From assembly GCA_964567855.1 (NCBI GenBank), contig CAZMOE010000009.1, positions 18,800-82,799 on the forward strand: a stretch of DNA of 64,000 bases, given 5' to 3'. Under the pieces are notes generated by a model. That model did no database searches, had not been told where the DNA came from, and was given only the letters and a program-made list of their open reading frames with translations. Below are positions 38,985 to 47,622 of the stretch, one piece after another; position 1 is the stretch's first letter; each line of letters begins with the position of its first letter. This stretch comes from Liminaster sp964567855 (GTDB taxonomy: Bacteria > Bacteroidota > Bacteroidia > Bacteroidales > UBA3663). The position numbers were made by a program, and so were the translations under genes.

Positions 38985-40691
38985 TTACTTGCGGTAATTT
39001 ACGAGGCCTGCGCTGTCGATATTCTCAATAAAGCTGGCGTGCTTCTCGATTTCAGCAGCGGCAAAATTGACATAGACATTGGCCGAAGTCTGGAACAATT
39101 CCGGTGCCTTTGTTGCATCGGCCAGAATCAGATGACACATGATGATGTCGGCTGCCATTTCATAAAGACGGCGTGCAGTGAAATCAAGCAACTCCTGATC
39201 CTTCTGTTCATTGATCTTGGCTACGGCCGCATTATATTTAACGGCCATGGCAACCACCCGATCTTTCAGACCCTGCAATGCCGGAGCCACCTCGGCCTGT
39301 TCCAACTCAGCAATATGATTGCCATAGAATCCGTTGGTCACATAGCGAATAGCCGCAACAGTCTGTAACTGCGTCGTACCCTCGTAAATAGAGGTAATAC
39401 GAGCATCGCGATACAAACGCTGGCAGGCATACTCCAACATGAAGCCGGAACCGCCATGGATCTGAATGCAATCATAAGCATTCTGATTGCAATACTCCGA
39501 ATTCATACCTTTAGCCAAAGGTGTGAAGGCGTCAGCCAGTTTTGAGTACAATTTCTGCTCTTTCTTCTCCTCCGGAGTCAAGGCACGTTCACGAGAAATA
39601 TCATCAAGAGCCTTGTAGATGTCCACATAACGGGATGTCATGTAAAGCAGAGAACGGCCGGCGTCCAATTTTGCCTTCATGATAGCCAGCATGTCATAAA
39701 CAGCTGGAAAATTGATGATGTTCTGACCGAACTGACGACGATCCTTGGCATAAGCAAGACCTTCGTTATAGGCGGCCTGGCTGATACCTACCGACTGAGC
39801 GGCGATACCCAGACGGGCACCATTCATCAGGGCCATTACATATTTGATCAAACCTAACTTGCGACTGCCGCAAAGTTCTGCCTTAGCGTTTTTATAAACC
39901 AGCTCACAGGTCGGACTTCCATGAATACCGAGTTTGTTTTCGATACGGCGGACATCCACTCCACCCTGACGCTTGTCATAAATAAACATCGAAAGACCGC
40001 GTCCGTCCCGTGTACCTTCTTCCGAACGGGCAAGTACCAGGTGAATATCAGAATCGCCGTTCGTGATAAAGCGCTTACAGCCGTTCAACAACCAGCAATT
40101 ATCCTTCTCAGACCATGTAGCTTTAAGCATCACAGACTGCAGATCGGAACCCGCATCGGGTTCGGTCAAGTCCATTGACATAGTTTCACCCTGGCAGACA
40201 CGAGGAATATAGCGTGCGTGCTGATCCTTGTCACCGAATTCATACAAGGTCTCGATACAATCCTGCAAAGACCAGATGTTTTCAAAACCGGCATCGGCAG
40301 CGGCAATGATTTCGTTGATAGCCGTATAAGGAGCCACCGGGAAATTAAGACCGCCATACTGACGAGGCATCGTAACGCCGTTCAAACCGGCCTTAACGGT
40401 AGCATCCAGATTTTCCTTGGTCTTGCTTGCATAGTCGACGCGACCATTGGCACAATGAGGACCCTCCGCGTCAACACTTTCAGCATTGGGAGCGATAATG
40501 TTGGCAGCGATATCGCCCGTGAGATCAAGCACACGGTCATAGGAATCCATGGCATCCTCGAAGTTCTGAGGAGCATAATCAAACTCATCCTTATCGCGGA
40601 AGTTGCGCTCCTTGAGCTCAACGATGCGCTTCATCAACGGATGATTCAAGTGGAACTTGATTTCCGGATTGTCTATATAATAATTAGCCAT
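38985..40691 (-). CDS. Acyl-CoA dehydrogenase (FAD)
   Basis: A 568-residue protein of the acyl-CoA dehydrogenase family. MSMDLTEPDAGSDLQSV and LLNGCKRFITNGDSD are the FAD/substrate-binding motifs, KLGIHGSPTCEL follows, and IHGGSGFMLEYACQRLYRDARITSIYEGTTQLQ is the conserved C-terminal catalytic and FAD region. It is longer than classical ~380-residue enzymes because of N- and C-terminal helical extensions, as in FadE-like or AidB-like forms. It oxidises an acyl-CoA to the enoyl-CoA and passes electrons to the ETF encoded just upstream. Whether it works in beta-oxidation, amino-acid catabolism or (in reverse, with bifurcation) enoyl-CoA reduction cannot be told from sequence. Confidence 0.93.
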   Translation of the reverse strand: MANYYIDNPEIKFHLNHPLMKRIVELKERNFRDKDEFDYAPQNFEDAMDSYDRVLDLTGDIAANIIAPNAESVDAEGPHCANGRVDYASKTKENLDATVKAGLNGVTMPRQYGGLNFPVAPYTAINEIIAAADAGFENIWSLQDCIETLYEFGDKDQHARYIPRVCQGETMSMDLTEPDAGSDLQSVMLKATWSEKDNCWLLNGCKRFITNGDSDIHLVLARSEEGTRDGRGLSMFIYDKRQGGVDVRRIENKLGIHGSPTCELVYKNAKAELCGSRKLGLIKYVMALMNGARLGIAAQSVGISQAAYNEGLAYAKDRRQFGQNIINFPAVYDMLAIMKAKLDAGRSLLYMTSRYVDIYKALDDISRERALTPEEKKEQKLYSKLADAFTPLAKGMNSEYCNQNAYDCIQIHGGSGFMLEYACQRLYRDARITSIYEGTTQLQTVAAIRYVTNGFYGNHIAELEQAEVAPALQGLKDRVVAMAVKYNAAVAKINEQKDQELLDFTARRLYEMAADIIMCHLILADATKAPELFQTSANVYVNFAAAEIEKHASFIENIDSAGLVNYRK

Positions 40692-40727
40692 ATTCTTTCA
40701 AATAAATTAAATTGACGATTCGAAAAA

Positions 40728-41771
40728 TTATTTTGAATTCTTCTTATAATACTTGATCATTTTAGGAACAACCTCCTCAACAGTACCATTGATGACATAG
40801 TCTGCAATAGTATTGATAGGAGCATTCGGATCGCTGTTCACGGAAATGATGATACCGGATTCCTGCATACCTGCGATATGCTGAATCTGGCCGGAAATTC
40901 CACAAGCAATATAGACCTTAGGACGAACAGTTACACCCGTCTGACCGATTTGGCGGTCATGATCGGCATAACCGGCATCCACCGCGGCACGACTGGCACC
41001 CACTTCGGCATGCAACTCTTTGGCCAATTCAAAAAGCATATCGAAACCTTCTTTAGAACCGACGCCATAACCACCGGCCACGACAATAGATGCGCCTTTA
41101 AGATTATGTTTAGCCTTTTCAATATGACGGTCGAGCACCTTCACCACATATTCGGTTTCAGGCACATACTTGGCTACGTCATGTTTTACGACTTCACCCT
41201 GATAATTGGCATCGAGGATCTCTTTTTTCATCACGCCCTCACGAACAGTAGCCATCTGAGGACGATGTTCCGGATTGACAATCGTTGCAACGATATTGCC
41301 ACCGAATGCCGGACGAATCTGATACAACTGCTGCGTATAGTGCTTTACAATCGGCTTCTTGTTTTCATCGAAACCTACGTTCATGTCGAAATCTCCGATT
41401 TCCAACTGAGTACAATCGGCCGTCAAACCGCTGAAAAGAGCCGATGAAACACGCGGACCCAAGTCGCGGCCGATAACGGTAGCGCCCATGAGGCAAATCT
41501 GCGGTTGTTCCTCTTTAAAAAGATTCACGACAAGCGCCGTATGAGGATTGGAGGTGTACGGGAAAAGACCCTCGGCATCAAAAACGTGGACTTTATCGAC
41601 GCCGTAAGGCAGCACCTGCTTCTCTACGCCTTCGAGACCGGAACCGGCACAAATACATTCCAACTGAACTCCTAACTCATTGGCCAACTTACGCCCCTTG
41701 GTCAAAAGTTCCAAACTTACATCAGCGACGGTTGCGCCTTCAAGTTCACAATATACAAATACATTATTCAT
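40728..41771 (-). CDS. etfA: Electron transfer flavoprotein, alpha subunit
   Basis: A 347-residue protein. The N-terminal domain is ETF-like (VFVYCELEGATVADVSLELL), and the C-terminal FAD-binding domain has VVAGGYGVGSKEGFD, GASRAAVDAGYADHDRQIGQTG and ACGISGQIQHIAGMQ, with NSDPNAPIN near the end, all diagnostic of EtfA. It binds FAD and shuttles electrons between acyl-CoA dehydrogenases and the membrane or ferredoxin. It lies between etfB (138 bases upstream) and the dehydrogenase (36 bases downstream). I cannot decide from sequence alone whether this ETF is bifurcating. Confidence 0.96.
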   Translation of the reverse strand: MNNVFVYCELEGATVADVSLELLTKGRKLANELGVQLECICAGSGLEGVEKQVLPYGVDKVHVFDAEGLFPYTSNPHTALVVNLFKEEQPQICLMGATVIGRDLGPRVSSALFSGLTADCTQLEIGDFDMNVGFDENKKPIVKHYTQQLYQIRPAFGGNIVATIVNPEHRPQMATVREGVMKKEILDANYQGEVVKHDVAKYVPETEYVVKVLDRHIEKAKHNLKGASIVVAGGYGVGSKEGFDMLFELAKELHAEVGASRAAVDAGYADHDRQIGQTGVTVRPKVYIACGISGQIQHIAGMQESGIIISVNSDPNAPINTIADYVINGTVEEVVPKMIKYYKKNSK

Positions 41772-41909
41772 ATTTCTCTGTATTATAAATTACGACTGCG
41801 GACAATCGATAAATCGTGTCATACAGGCTTTCCGATCATATTGGATTCCATAATCCGACCGGTCTTTCAGACACACAGTGATATCGCTCCGGCAATCATA
41901 ATCATGAAT

Positions 41910-42788
41910 TTATCCAATAGTATTGCTTTCAAGGAGTTCTACAATCAAGCCCTCTACATCAGCGTCGCTGGCGGTCATCGTACGGCTTTCCTTGGCCTTG
42001 AATACAATATTCTTCACAGCCTTGACATTGGTAGGAGAACCGGCCTTACCCACCTGCTTGAGATCCGCTTCGATATCGGCGGCACCCCACTGATTGATAT
42101 TCAAGAACGGTTTGGCGGCCAAAAGAGCATCATACTCTTCGCTGGTCTGTACACGTTCGGCAGGAGCGGTAGCCTTCTTATACTTCATAACGCGCTTTGC
42201 GTTACGCGGACGACAGGGAGCGGCAGAGCCATTCACAGTTACAACCAACGGCAACGGACCCTCTACGGTTTCAACACCGCCATCGATATGACGTTTTACC
42301 GTAATGCGACGGTTCACCTCATCCAAGTTAAGGATTTCCTCGGCATAAGTAATCTGAGTAAGACCCAGTTTTTCGGCAATCTGCGGACCTACCTGAGCCG
42401 TATCTCCGTCGATAGCCTGACGACCGCCCAGGATGATGTCATAATCTCCTATTTTCTTAATTGCCTGAGAAAGGGTATAGCTGGTAGCCAACGTATCAGC
42501 ACCACCCAGACAGCGATCGGTGATTACATAACCCTCATCAGCACCACGATAAAGGGCCTCACGAATTACTTCAGCCGATTTGGGAAGTCCCATGGTCAAA
42601 ACAGAAATCGTAGAGCCGGGGAATTGCTCTTTCAGACGAAGTGCCTGCTCAAGAGCATTGAGATCTTCCGGATTGAAAACAGCAGGAAGTGCTGCACGAT
42701 TGACAGTACCTTCCGGTGTCATAGCATCCGGGCCTACGTTTCTTGTGTCTGGTACTTGCTTGGCAAGTACAATGATTTTCAAAGCCAT
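41910..42788 (-). CDS. etfB: Electron transfer flavoprotein, beta subunit
   Basis: A 292-residue protein beginning MALKIIVLAKQVPDTRNVG, the standard EtfB N-terminus. GLPKSAEVIREALYRGADEGYVITDR and IILGGRQAIDGDTAQVGPQIAEKLGL are the nucleotide-binding motifs, and VNGSAAPCRPRNAKRVMKYKKA precedes the tail. At 292 residues it is longer than the ~250-residue mammalian type, as in many anaerobes. It forms a heterodimer with EtfA. It is the first gene of the etfB-etfA-acyl-CoA dehydrogenase operon, 116 bases after asd. Confidence 0.96.
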   Translation of the reverse strand: MALKIIVLAKQVPDTRNVGPDAMTPEGTVNRAALPAVFNPEDLNALEQALRLKEQFPGSTISVLTMGLPKSAEVIREALYRGADEGYVITDRCLGGADTLATSYTLSQAIKKIGDYDIILGGRQAIDGDTAQVGPQIAEKLGLTQITYAEEILNLDEVNRRITVKRHIDGGVETVEGPLPLVVTVNGSAAPCRPRNAKRVMKYKKATAPAERVQTSEEYDALLAAKPFLNINQWGAADIEADLKQVGKAGSPTNVKAVKNIVFKAKESRTMTASDADVEGLIVELLESNTIG

Positions 42789-42904
42789 ATATTTTAATTA
42801 AAAATTATGAATTAATTATGAAGTTATGCGCTGGCAAGGCTCTATTCGCTGAGAAGAAGCTAAAATACAGGATTTCTCCAAGCTGGCATTGCCAATGCGC
42901 CTTG

Positions 42905-43924
42905 TTATTTTTCTTTTTTCAGTCCGTTATTTGCGACCAGCCATTCGGCAATCTGCACGGCATTAAGTGCCGCGCCTTTTTTGATCTGATCGCCGACAAG
43001 CCAGAATGTCAAGCCGTTCGGATTAGCGATGTCCTTCCTGATTCTGCCGACATAAACATCATCCTTACCGGCCAAGAAAAGCGGCATCGGATAAACCTTA
43101 TTGCCGGGATCATCCATCAGCTGTACACCTTCAGCAGCAGCAATCGCCTCACGGGCTTCATCCACGCCGAGAGGGCGTTCCGTCTCTATCCAAACCGCCT
43201 CCGAATGCGAGCGAAGCGAAGGGACACGCACGCACATCGCCGAACAAGCCACGTCGCTGTGCATAATCTTGCGGGTCTCGTTAAACATCTTCATCTCCTC
43301 TTTTGTATATCCGTTATCTGTAAAGACATCGATCTGCGGAATAACATTATAGGCCAGCTGATACTGGAACTTGCTCACTGTAACGGGCTTTTCATCCAGC
43401 ACTTCACGATATTGCTGTTCCAATTCGGCCATAGCGGCGGCACCGGCACCGCTGGCCGCCTGATAGCTGGCGACATGAATCCGCCTGATATGGCTAAGGC
43501 GCTCCAAGGCCTGCAGAACAACCACCATCATGATCGTCGTGCAATTCGGATTGGCAATGATCCCTCTGGGTCGGTCGAGCGCATCTTTTGCGTTACACTC
43601 CGGAACGACCAAGGGGACATCATCCTCCATACGGAAAGCACTGGAGTTGTCAATCATCACCGCTCCATACTTGGTAATGTCGGCGGCATATTCACGGGAA
43701 ACCCCGGCACCGGCAGAGGTAAAGGCAATGTCGACGTCTTTAAAATCGTCGTTATGCAGGAGCTCCCTGACCGCAATATTCTTACCCCTAAAAGTGTATG
43801 TTTGACCGGCACTACGTGCAGAACCGAAAAGAAGCAACTCGTCGATCGGGAAATCGCGCTGCTCCAGCACTTTTAAAAATTCCTGTCCGACGGCGCCGCT
43901 TACGCCAACAATTGCGACTTTCAT
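42905..43924 (-). CDS. asd: Aspartate-semialdehyde dehydrogenase
   Basis: A 339-residue protein. VAIVGVSGAVGQEFL (residues 3-17) is the NADP-binding fingerprint, FTSAGAGVSREYA follows, and ANPNCTTI holds the catalytic cysteine (C128). The later QAASGAGAAAMAEL segment and a histidine in the SEAVWIETERP region complete the family pattern. It reduces aspartyl phosphate to aspartate semialdehyde, the branch point for lysine/diaminopimelate, threonine and methionine. A consensus promoter about 195 bases upstream suggests an independent transcript with a fairly long leader. Confidence 0.96.
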   Translation of the reverse strand: MKVAIVGVSGAVGQEFLKVLEQRDFPIDELLLFGSARSAGQTYTFRGKNIAVRELLHNDDFKDVDIAFTSAGAGVSREYAADITKYGAVMIDNSSAFRMEDDVPLVVPECNAKDALDRPRGIIANPNCTTIMMVVVLQALERLSHIRRIHVASYQAASGAGAAAMAELEQQYREVLDEKPVTVSKFQYQLAYNVIPQIDVFTDNGYTKEEMKMFNETRKIMHSDVACSAMCVRVPSLRSHSEAVWIETERPLGVDEAREAIAAAEGVQLMDDPGNKVYPMPLFLAGKDDVYVGRIRKDIANPNGLTFWLVGDQIKKGAALNAVQIAEWLVANNGLKKEK

Positions 43925-44248
43925 ATCTTGACAAATTATATATCCATATTAATAAGGAGGAAGAATCCGCCTCCGAATTTCTTTTCTCTCTTTTCTATCG
44001 CCCTGCCCCTTTTATCGCCTGCCGGCTGCCTGTCGTAATTTCCGGACGAAGCAGTAGCGACCACATGCAAACAAACAGAACATCGGGCAAGATCTTTTTT
44101 CAGTTCGATATTCGAGGGCAAAAATACGAATTTTCTTTGTATTACAACGATTTTACAGCTAAATTCAAGATTTTAAGCCTTACTTTGCACCTGTTTTATA
44201 GTAGAATGTCAAACCAAACCTGCACAAAACGCATTAAAGTATGCAACT
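43925..44248. other. Intergenic region upstream of asd
   Basis: A 324-base gap after the ABC exporter gene. It contains a good minus-strand promoter at 44119-44149 and a small hairpin (GGAGG/CCTCC, about 43957-43976) in the asd leader. A 61-codon minus-strand frame (43936-44121) starts inside the promoter's -7 box and is probably not translated. I looked for a peptide precursor for the neighbouring cassette and found none. Confidence 0.5.
44119..44149 (-). promoter_or_regulatory. Promoter for asd
   Basis: The minus strand reads TATTTTTG (44126-44119), an exact TAnnTTTG, preceded at 18 bases by TTG in GTTG. The transcript would start near 44112, giving a leader of about 190 bases before the asd ATG. 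Confidence 0.5.
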
Positions 44249-45892
44249 TCAAGCCTCATCCCCTATCCGCAAAATCGCTTGGCAACGGGCCGCCGCGGTC
44301 TGCCGGTGAGTCACCATGACAATGGTTTTATCCTTTACCTCTGTCAGAATATTGTCAATAACCACTTGTTCGGTCGCAGGATCCAAAGCCGAAGTTGCCT
44401 CGTCCAAAAGCAATACCGGAGCCGGACGCAATAAGGCTCGGGCAATAACAATGCGTTGTGCCTGCCCCTCGGAAAGCCCTCCGCCACGCTCTCCGCAGGG
44501 TGTATCCAATCCCAGCGGCAAACGGCCGACAAAGTCAGCGGCGGCACAATGCAACACGCGCCACATTTCCTCTTCCGTAGCATTGGCGGCGGCCAACCGC
44601 AAATTACTACGTATCGTCCCGCTAAAAAGCGTATTCCCCTGCGGAACATAAGTAAAACAACATCTGGAGGTCGCATCCACAGGCCTTGAGCCATAGTCAG
44701 AATATAGAGAGACTGTTCCGGCCGTCGGATGAACCAAGGCCAGCAACAAGCGAATCAAAGTAGTTTTCCCGGCACCGGTCTCTCCCAAAACAGCAGTACA
44801 GGTCCCCGGCCGAAAATCATAGTCAAAATTTTTAAGCACATAACGTCCGCCGGAATCCGGATAACAGAAACTTACACCCGACAGCCGCAGCCCAATCACT
44901 CCCGGCAAAGGGGAATACCCAGCCGCAGGCTCCAGAGGCAGGACCCGCAATTCTGCAAGACGTTCCGCTGCGGTAAAGGCTCTCACTATTCCCGGAAGCA
45001 ACCGGCCCAGTTCCATGACCGGGCGCTGAATGCGGGCCGACAGTTGCAGGAAAGCCGTCATGGTGCCATAACCGATCACTTTCCGCCCGATCTGTACCAC
45101 ACCCCAGGCAAAAGTAAGAACATAACCGATGGAGAACCCTCCGGAAATCAGCGTACGGGTCCCGACCGACAAACCGGCACGACGACGCACGTAACCGCAT
45201 AACTCTGACATAACGTCAGAAAGCCGGTCCAATGTACCTCCGGTCTGCTCCAATGTCTTCAATACCTGACGATGTTGAAGGCTTTCCTGTATCCGACACT
45301 GAATCTCGCTATCGATTTCACGCACCTGCCGGGTAATGGCGTGCATCTTCCGGGCATATAAACGGGCGACAATCATGAATACCGGGCACACGCAAAGAAG
45401 GGAAACGGCAAGCAAGGGATCCAAGGCCCACAAAATTACAAAAGAACCTATAAATTCGACCGTCAGTACCAAAACATTCGGCAACGTACCGTTCACAAAG
45501 CCAACCACAGCCGCGACATCGCCCTGCAGCCGGTTGACGATATCCCCTGTATGATACTTCTCTATGCCTCTCCACTCGCTGTCAAGCAGATGCCGGAACA
45601 AATCCTTTTTCAGGATATTATCCATTCTGACACCCCGCATTTCAGCCAGACGGCTGACAACCGCATTCACTCCGAGTTCGACAGCGATAACCAACGGGAG
45701 CAGGCACAATATTCGCCAAAGAACGCCTTCCCGCTCGCCGGAAGCGATATCCACAGCCATTTTACTCAACCAGATAAACGTCCAGCCCAGGCCGATCTTC
45801 AGCATCCCGACCAAAGCATAGATGCAGATCCCGGTCCGAAAGCCTTTTGCGACCGACCACATCCATTTGAAATTCGTCCAATATCTATACAT
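44249..45892 (-). CDS. ABC exporter (fused transmembrane and ATPase domains) of the HprK/S26/PqqD cassette
   Basis: A 547-residue half-transporter. A six-span type-I exporter domain occupies about 15-310, and the ATPase about 330-545: Walker A GETGAGKTT (about 366-374), signature LSEGQ (about 471, instead of LSGGQ), Walker B VLLLDEATSALD and H-loop MVTH are all present, so it should hydrolyse ATP. There is no N-terminal C39 peptidase domain, so any leader cleavage would need a separate enzyme; an S26-type peptidase is encoded two genes upstream. It is the last gene of the cassette, 31 bases after the PqqD-like gene. Peptide export is inferred from the neighbours; lipid or drug export cannot be excluded. 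Confidence 0.85.
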   Translation of the reverse strand: MYRYWTNFKWMWSVAKGFRTGICIYALVGMLKIGLGWTFIWLSKMAVDIASGEREGVLWRILCLLPLVIAVELGVNAVVSRLAEMRGVRMDNILKKDLFRHLLDSEWRGIEKYHTGDIVNRLQGDVAAVVGFVNGTLPNVLVLTVEFIGSFVILWALDPLLAVSLLCVCPVFMIVARLYARKMHAITRQVREIDSEIQCRIQESLQHRQVLKTLEQTGGTLDRLSDVMSELCGYVRRRAGLSVGTRTLISGGFSIGYVLTFAWGVVQIGRKVIGYGTMTAFLQLSARIQRPVMELGRLLPGIVRAFTAAERLAELRVLPLEPAAGYSPLPGVIGLRLSGVSFCYPDSGGRYVLKNFDYDFRPGTCTAVLGETGAGKTTLIRLLLALVHPTAGTVSLYSDYGSRPVDATSRCCFTYVPQGNTLFSGTIRSNLRLAAANATEEEMWRVLHCAAADFVGRLPLGLDTPCGERGGGLSEGQAQRIVIARALLRPAPVLLLDEATSALDPATEQVVIDNILTEVKDKTIVMVTHRQTAAARCQAILRIGDEA

Positions 45893-45923
45893 AGGCTACA
45901 ACCTTCCGACAACAATATCAGCA

Positions 45924-46193
45924 TCAGGATTCAAGCAGCCCTGCTTCTTGCCAGCAAGCAATCAACTTCCGGCAATCGTCCGCAGCCTCCGATTCACCGA
46001 TTTCATACTCCCGGCAAAGCAACTCCGCCATATCCGATTCCGTAAATTCACGACCGGCCAACGCTTCCCACAGAAAAGCGGCAGACTCATTCAAATGTAT
46101 CACACGACTGAGATCGACACCCGTCTGCTCCTCCGCCACGATTATCTTCTCGCCACAGAGTTTCCTAAGCTCAAAGCCTGTTTTTGTTTTCAT
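45924..46193 (-). CDS. PqqD-like peptide-binding (RRE) protein
   Basis: An 89-residue protein with the PqqD/RRE pattern: an N-terminal beta region (GFELRKLCGEKIIVAEEQTGVDLSRVIHLNESAAFLWEAL) followed by helices (TESDMAELLCREYEIGESEAADDCRKLIACWQEAGLL). NESAAFLW is the characteristic L-N-x-x-a-x-x-i/l-W motif of PqqD-related proteins. Such proteins bind the leader of a ribosomally made precursor peptide and present it to a modifying enzyme. It lies between the S26-type peptidase (34-base gap) and the ABC exporter. It is a free-standing RRE rather than a fusion. Confidence 0.85.
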   Translation of the reverse strand: MKTKTGFELRKLCGEKIIVAEEQTGVDLSRVIHLNESAAFLWEALAGREFTESDMAELLCREYEIGESEAADDCRKLIACWQEAGLLES

Positions 46194-46227
46194 GATATTT
46201 TCTCCTTATTAATATTCTACTCCGATT

Positions 46228-46713
46228 TTATTGCCGGCATCTCCGGCAACCGATACGAAACAACATCAGCACTCCGTAGCGCACCCGGCCGAGACGCATC
46301 CATAACCACGAATAAAACCGCCACCGCCAGCCGTCGCAGGCATAGAAACATTTTCCTCTCCAGAACCCGGAGGCTACGCCTATGACATTATTCAATACGC
46401 ATCTCTCCGGCCCGCCGCGATTCCCGTCTCCACGCAGGAAACAATGCTCTCCCGGCCCTATCGCCACAACGCGATGTAAAAGATATCTCCCGTCGTCAGT
46501 CAAGGCCAGAACGACCGTCCCGACCCGGATCTGTTGCGAAGGAACAATCACGACCCTATCGCGGCCACCCGCCAGAAACGGACGCATGCTATCTCCTCTT
46601 ATCGGAAATGTCACTGCACGGCCGGCAGCGAGTTGGCGACGAACCTCAGCAAAGAAAACATCGTCCGGCAACACAATCGCCGGATACCCGGCCCTTTCCT
46701 CAATTTTTTTCAT
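46228..46713 (-). CDS. S24/S26-family peptidase, signal-peptidase-like, Ser/His type
   Basis: A 161-residue protein. FPIRGDSMRPFL holds the nucleophile serine (S42). In the second box the residue where bacterial signal peptidase I has lysine is histidine (H80 in YLLHRVVAI), and CFLRGDGN (D96) matches the third box TKGDNN of ER/archaeal or SipW-type enzymes. There is no N-terminal membrane anchor, so it may work in the cytoplasm or be recruited to the membrane; the C-terminus is aromatic and basic (WRWRFYSWLWMRLGRVRYGVLML) and could associate with membrane. It overlaps the kinase gene by 14 bases, which implies translational coupling. It could process the cassette's unknown peptide. Confidence 0.75.
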   Translation of the reverse strand: MKKIEERAGYPAIVLPDDVFFAEVRRQLAAGRAVTFPIRGDSMRPFLAGGRDRVVIVPSQQIRVGTVVLALTDDGRYLLHRVVAIGPGEHCFLRGDGNRGGPERCVLNNVIGVASGFWRGKCFYACDGWRWRFYSWLWMRLGRVRYGVLMLFRIGCRRCRQ

Positions 46714-47608
46714 CGGCCGGCAATTGGGACGTTACAGTCTCATAGCACAATTTCGCGGCCGCCGCATCAGGACGGCACCCAAGCCGATAGACCGGCACGG
46801 CAGATATAACGGTCTCAATCATATCCTGACGTATTTTGCGAAAATCCGGATCCCAACCGACACCGGAGCTCGCAGCAAGCAGGGAAACCCATGCCTGCAC
46901 GACATTTTCCCGCACTATGCGATTCCTCTCCTCCTGACGAAGCCGGACAAATGCCCCGACCGGGAAAGAGACATTCCTATAGCATGGCGTTTTCCCGCTC
47001 CACGGAGTTCCGTAAACGAACACTTGTCCGTCACGGATTCCCACCGCCGGACAATCGTCATTCACCAACTCCGTCCCTCCGATATGTTCCAGCCACAACC
47101 GGCTATGGGTGCTCTTTCCTGTCCCGCTTTTACCCAGAAACAAATAAGCTTTGCCCTGGCAACATACTGCCGAAGCATGAAACAGCAACGTCTGTGTCGG
47201 CAGGGCGGTCAACGCGAACAGCAACATCAAAAAACGATCGACACAACATTCGCGGGCAGCCTCATCTCCGGACAACCAGGCTTTCGCATGACGGAAATCG
47301 CGACTGCATTGCATCCGTGCTATCGCCGCGCCCGTCTCAGGAAGCAACCATGAGACGGAAACCTCCGTTTCCGTCATCTCAAGAAGACACTCCAAGCCGT
47401 TATGCGACCATCGCGCCACTTCTGTAGTTCCCGACAATGATGCGAAAGGCGGGACGATGGTCAGGTCGAACAATACAGACCTGCACATCGCCCCGCCCGC
47501 AGGAACGGCAAAGGCTCCATAACGCCTGCGCATACATTCCCCGACGACACCATCGGTATCATACACGATGAAATGCCGTTCGGCAACGACGTAATGGCAG
47601 GCGGACAT
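46700..47608 (-). CDS. HprK-like (HPr kinase-related) P-loop kinase
   Basis: A 302-residue protein whose C-terminal two thirds has the HprK/PEPCK-type kinase core: LLFHASAVCCQGKAYLFLG (H144), Walker A GKSGTGKST (159-167), VNDDCPAV (D184/D185) and TPWSGK (201-206). It lacks the N-terminal domain and the C-terminal signature of true HPr kinase, and no HPr is nearby. It therefore belongs with the HprK-related kinases found next to PqqD-like proteins, including lasso-peptide kinases that phosphorylate precursor peptides. It starts 14 bases after purC and overlaps the peptidase gene. The substrate is unknown. Confidence 0.8.
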   Translation of the reverse strand: MSACHYVVAERHFIVYDTDGVVGECMRRRYGAFAVPAGGAMCRSVLFDLTIVPPFASLSGTTEVARWSHNGLECLLEMTETEVSVSWLLPETGAAIARMQCSRDFRHAKAWLSGDEAARECCVDRFLMLLFALTALPTQTLLFHASAVCCQGKAYLFLGKSGTGKSTHSRLWLEHIGGTELVNDDCPAVGIRDGQVFVYGTPWSGKTPCYRNVSFPVGAFVRLRQEERNRIVRENVVQAWVSLLAASSGVGWDPDFRKIRQDMIETVISAVPVYRLGCRPDAAAAKLCYETVTSQLPADEKN

Positions 47609-47622
47609 GAGAATCCGAGAAA

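Noticed and set aside
43925..44112. Lysine riboswitch in the asd leader
   Set aside because: The leader is about 190 bases and only a small GGAGG/CCTCC hairpin is visible; I see none of the conserved lysine-riboswitch helices.
43936..44121. A 61-codon minus-strand frame as possible precursor peptide of the HprK/PqqD cassette
   Set aside because: Its start codon overlaps the asd -7 box, so the transcript would begin after it, and it shows no leader-core pattern.
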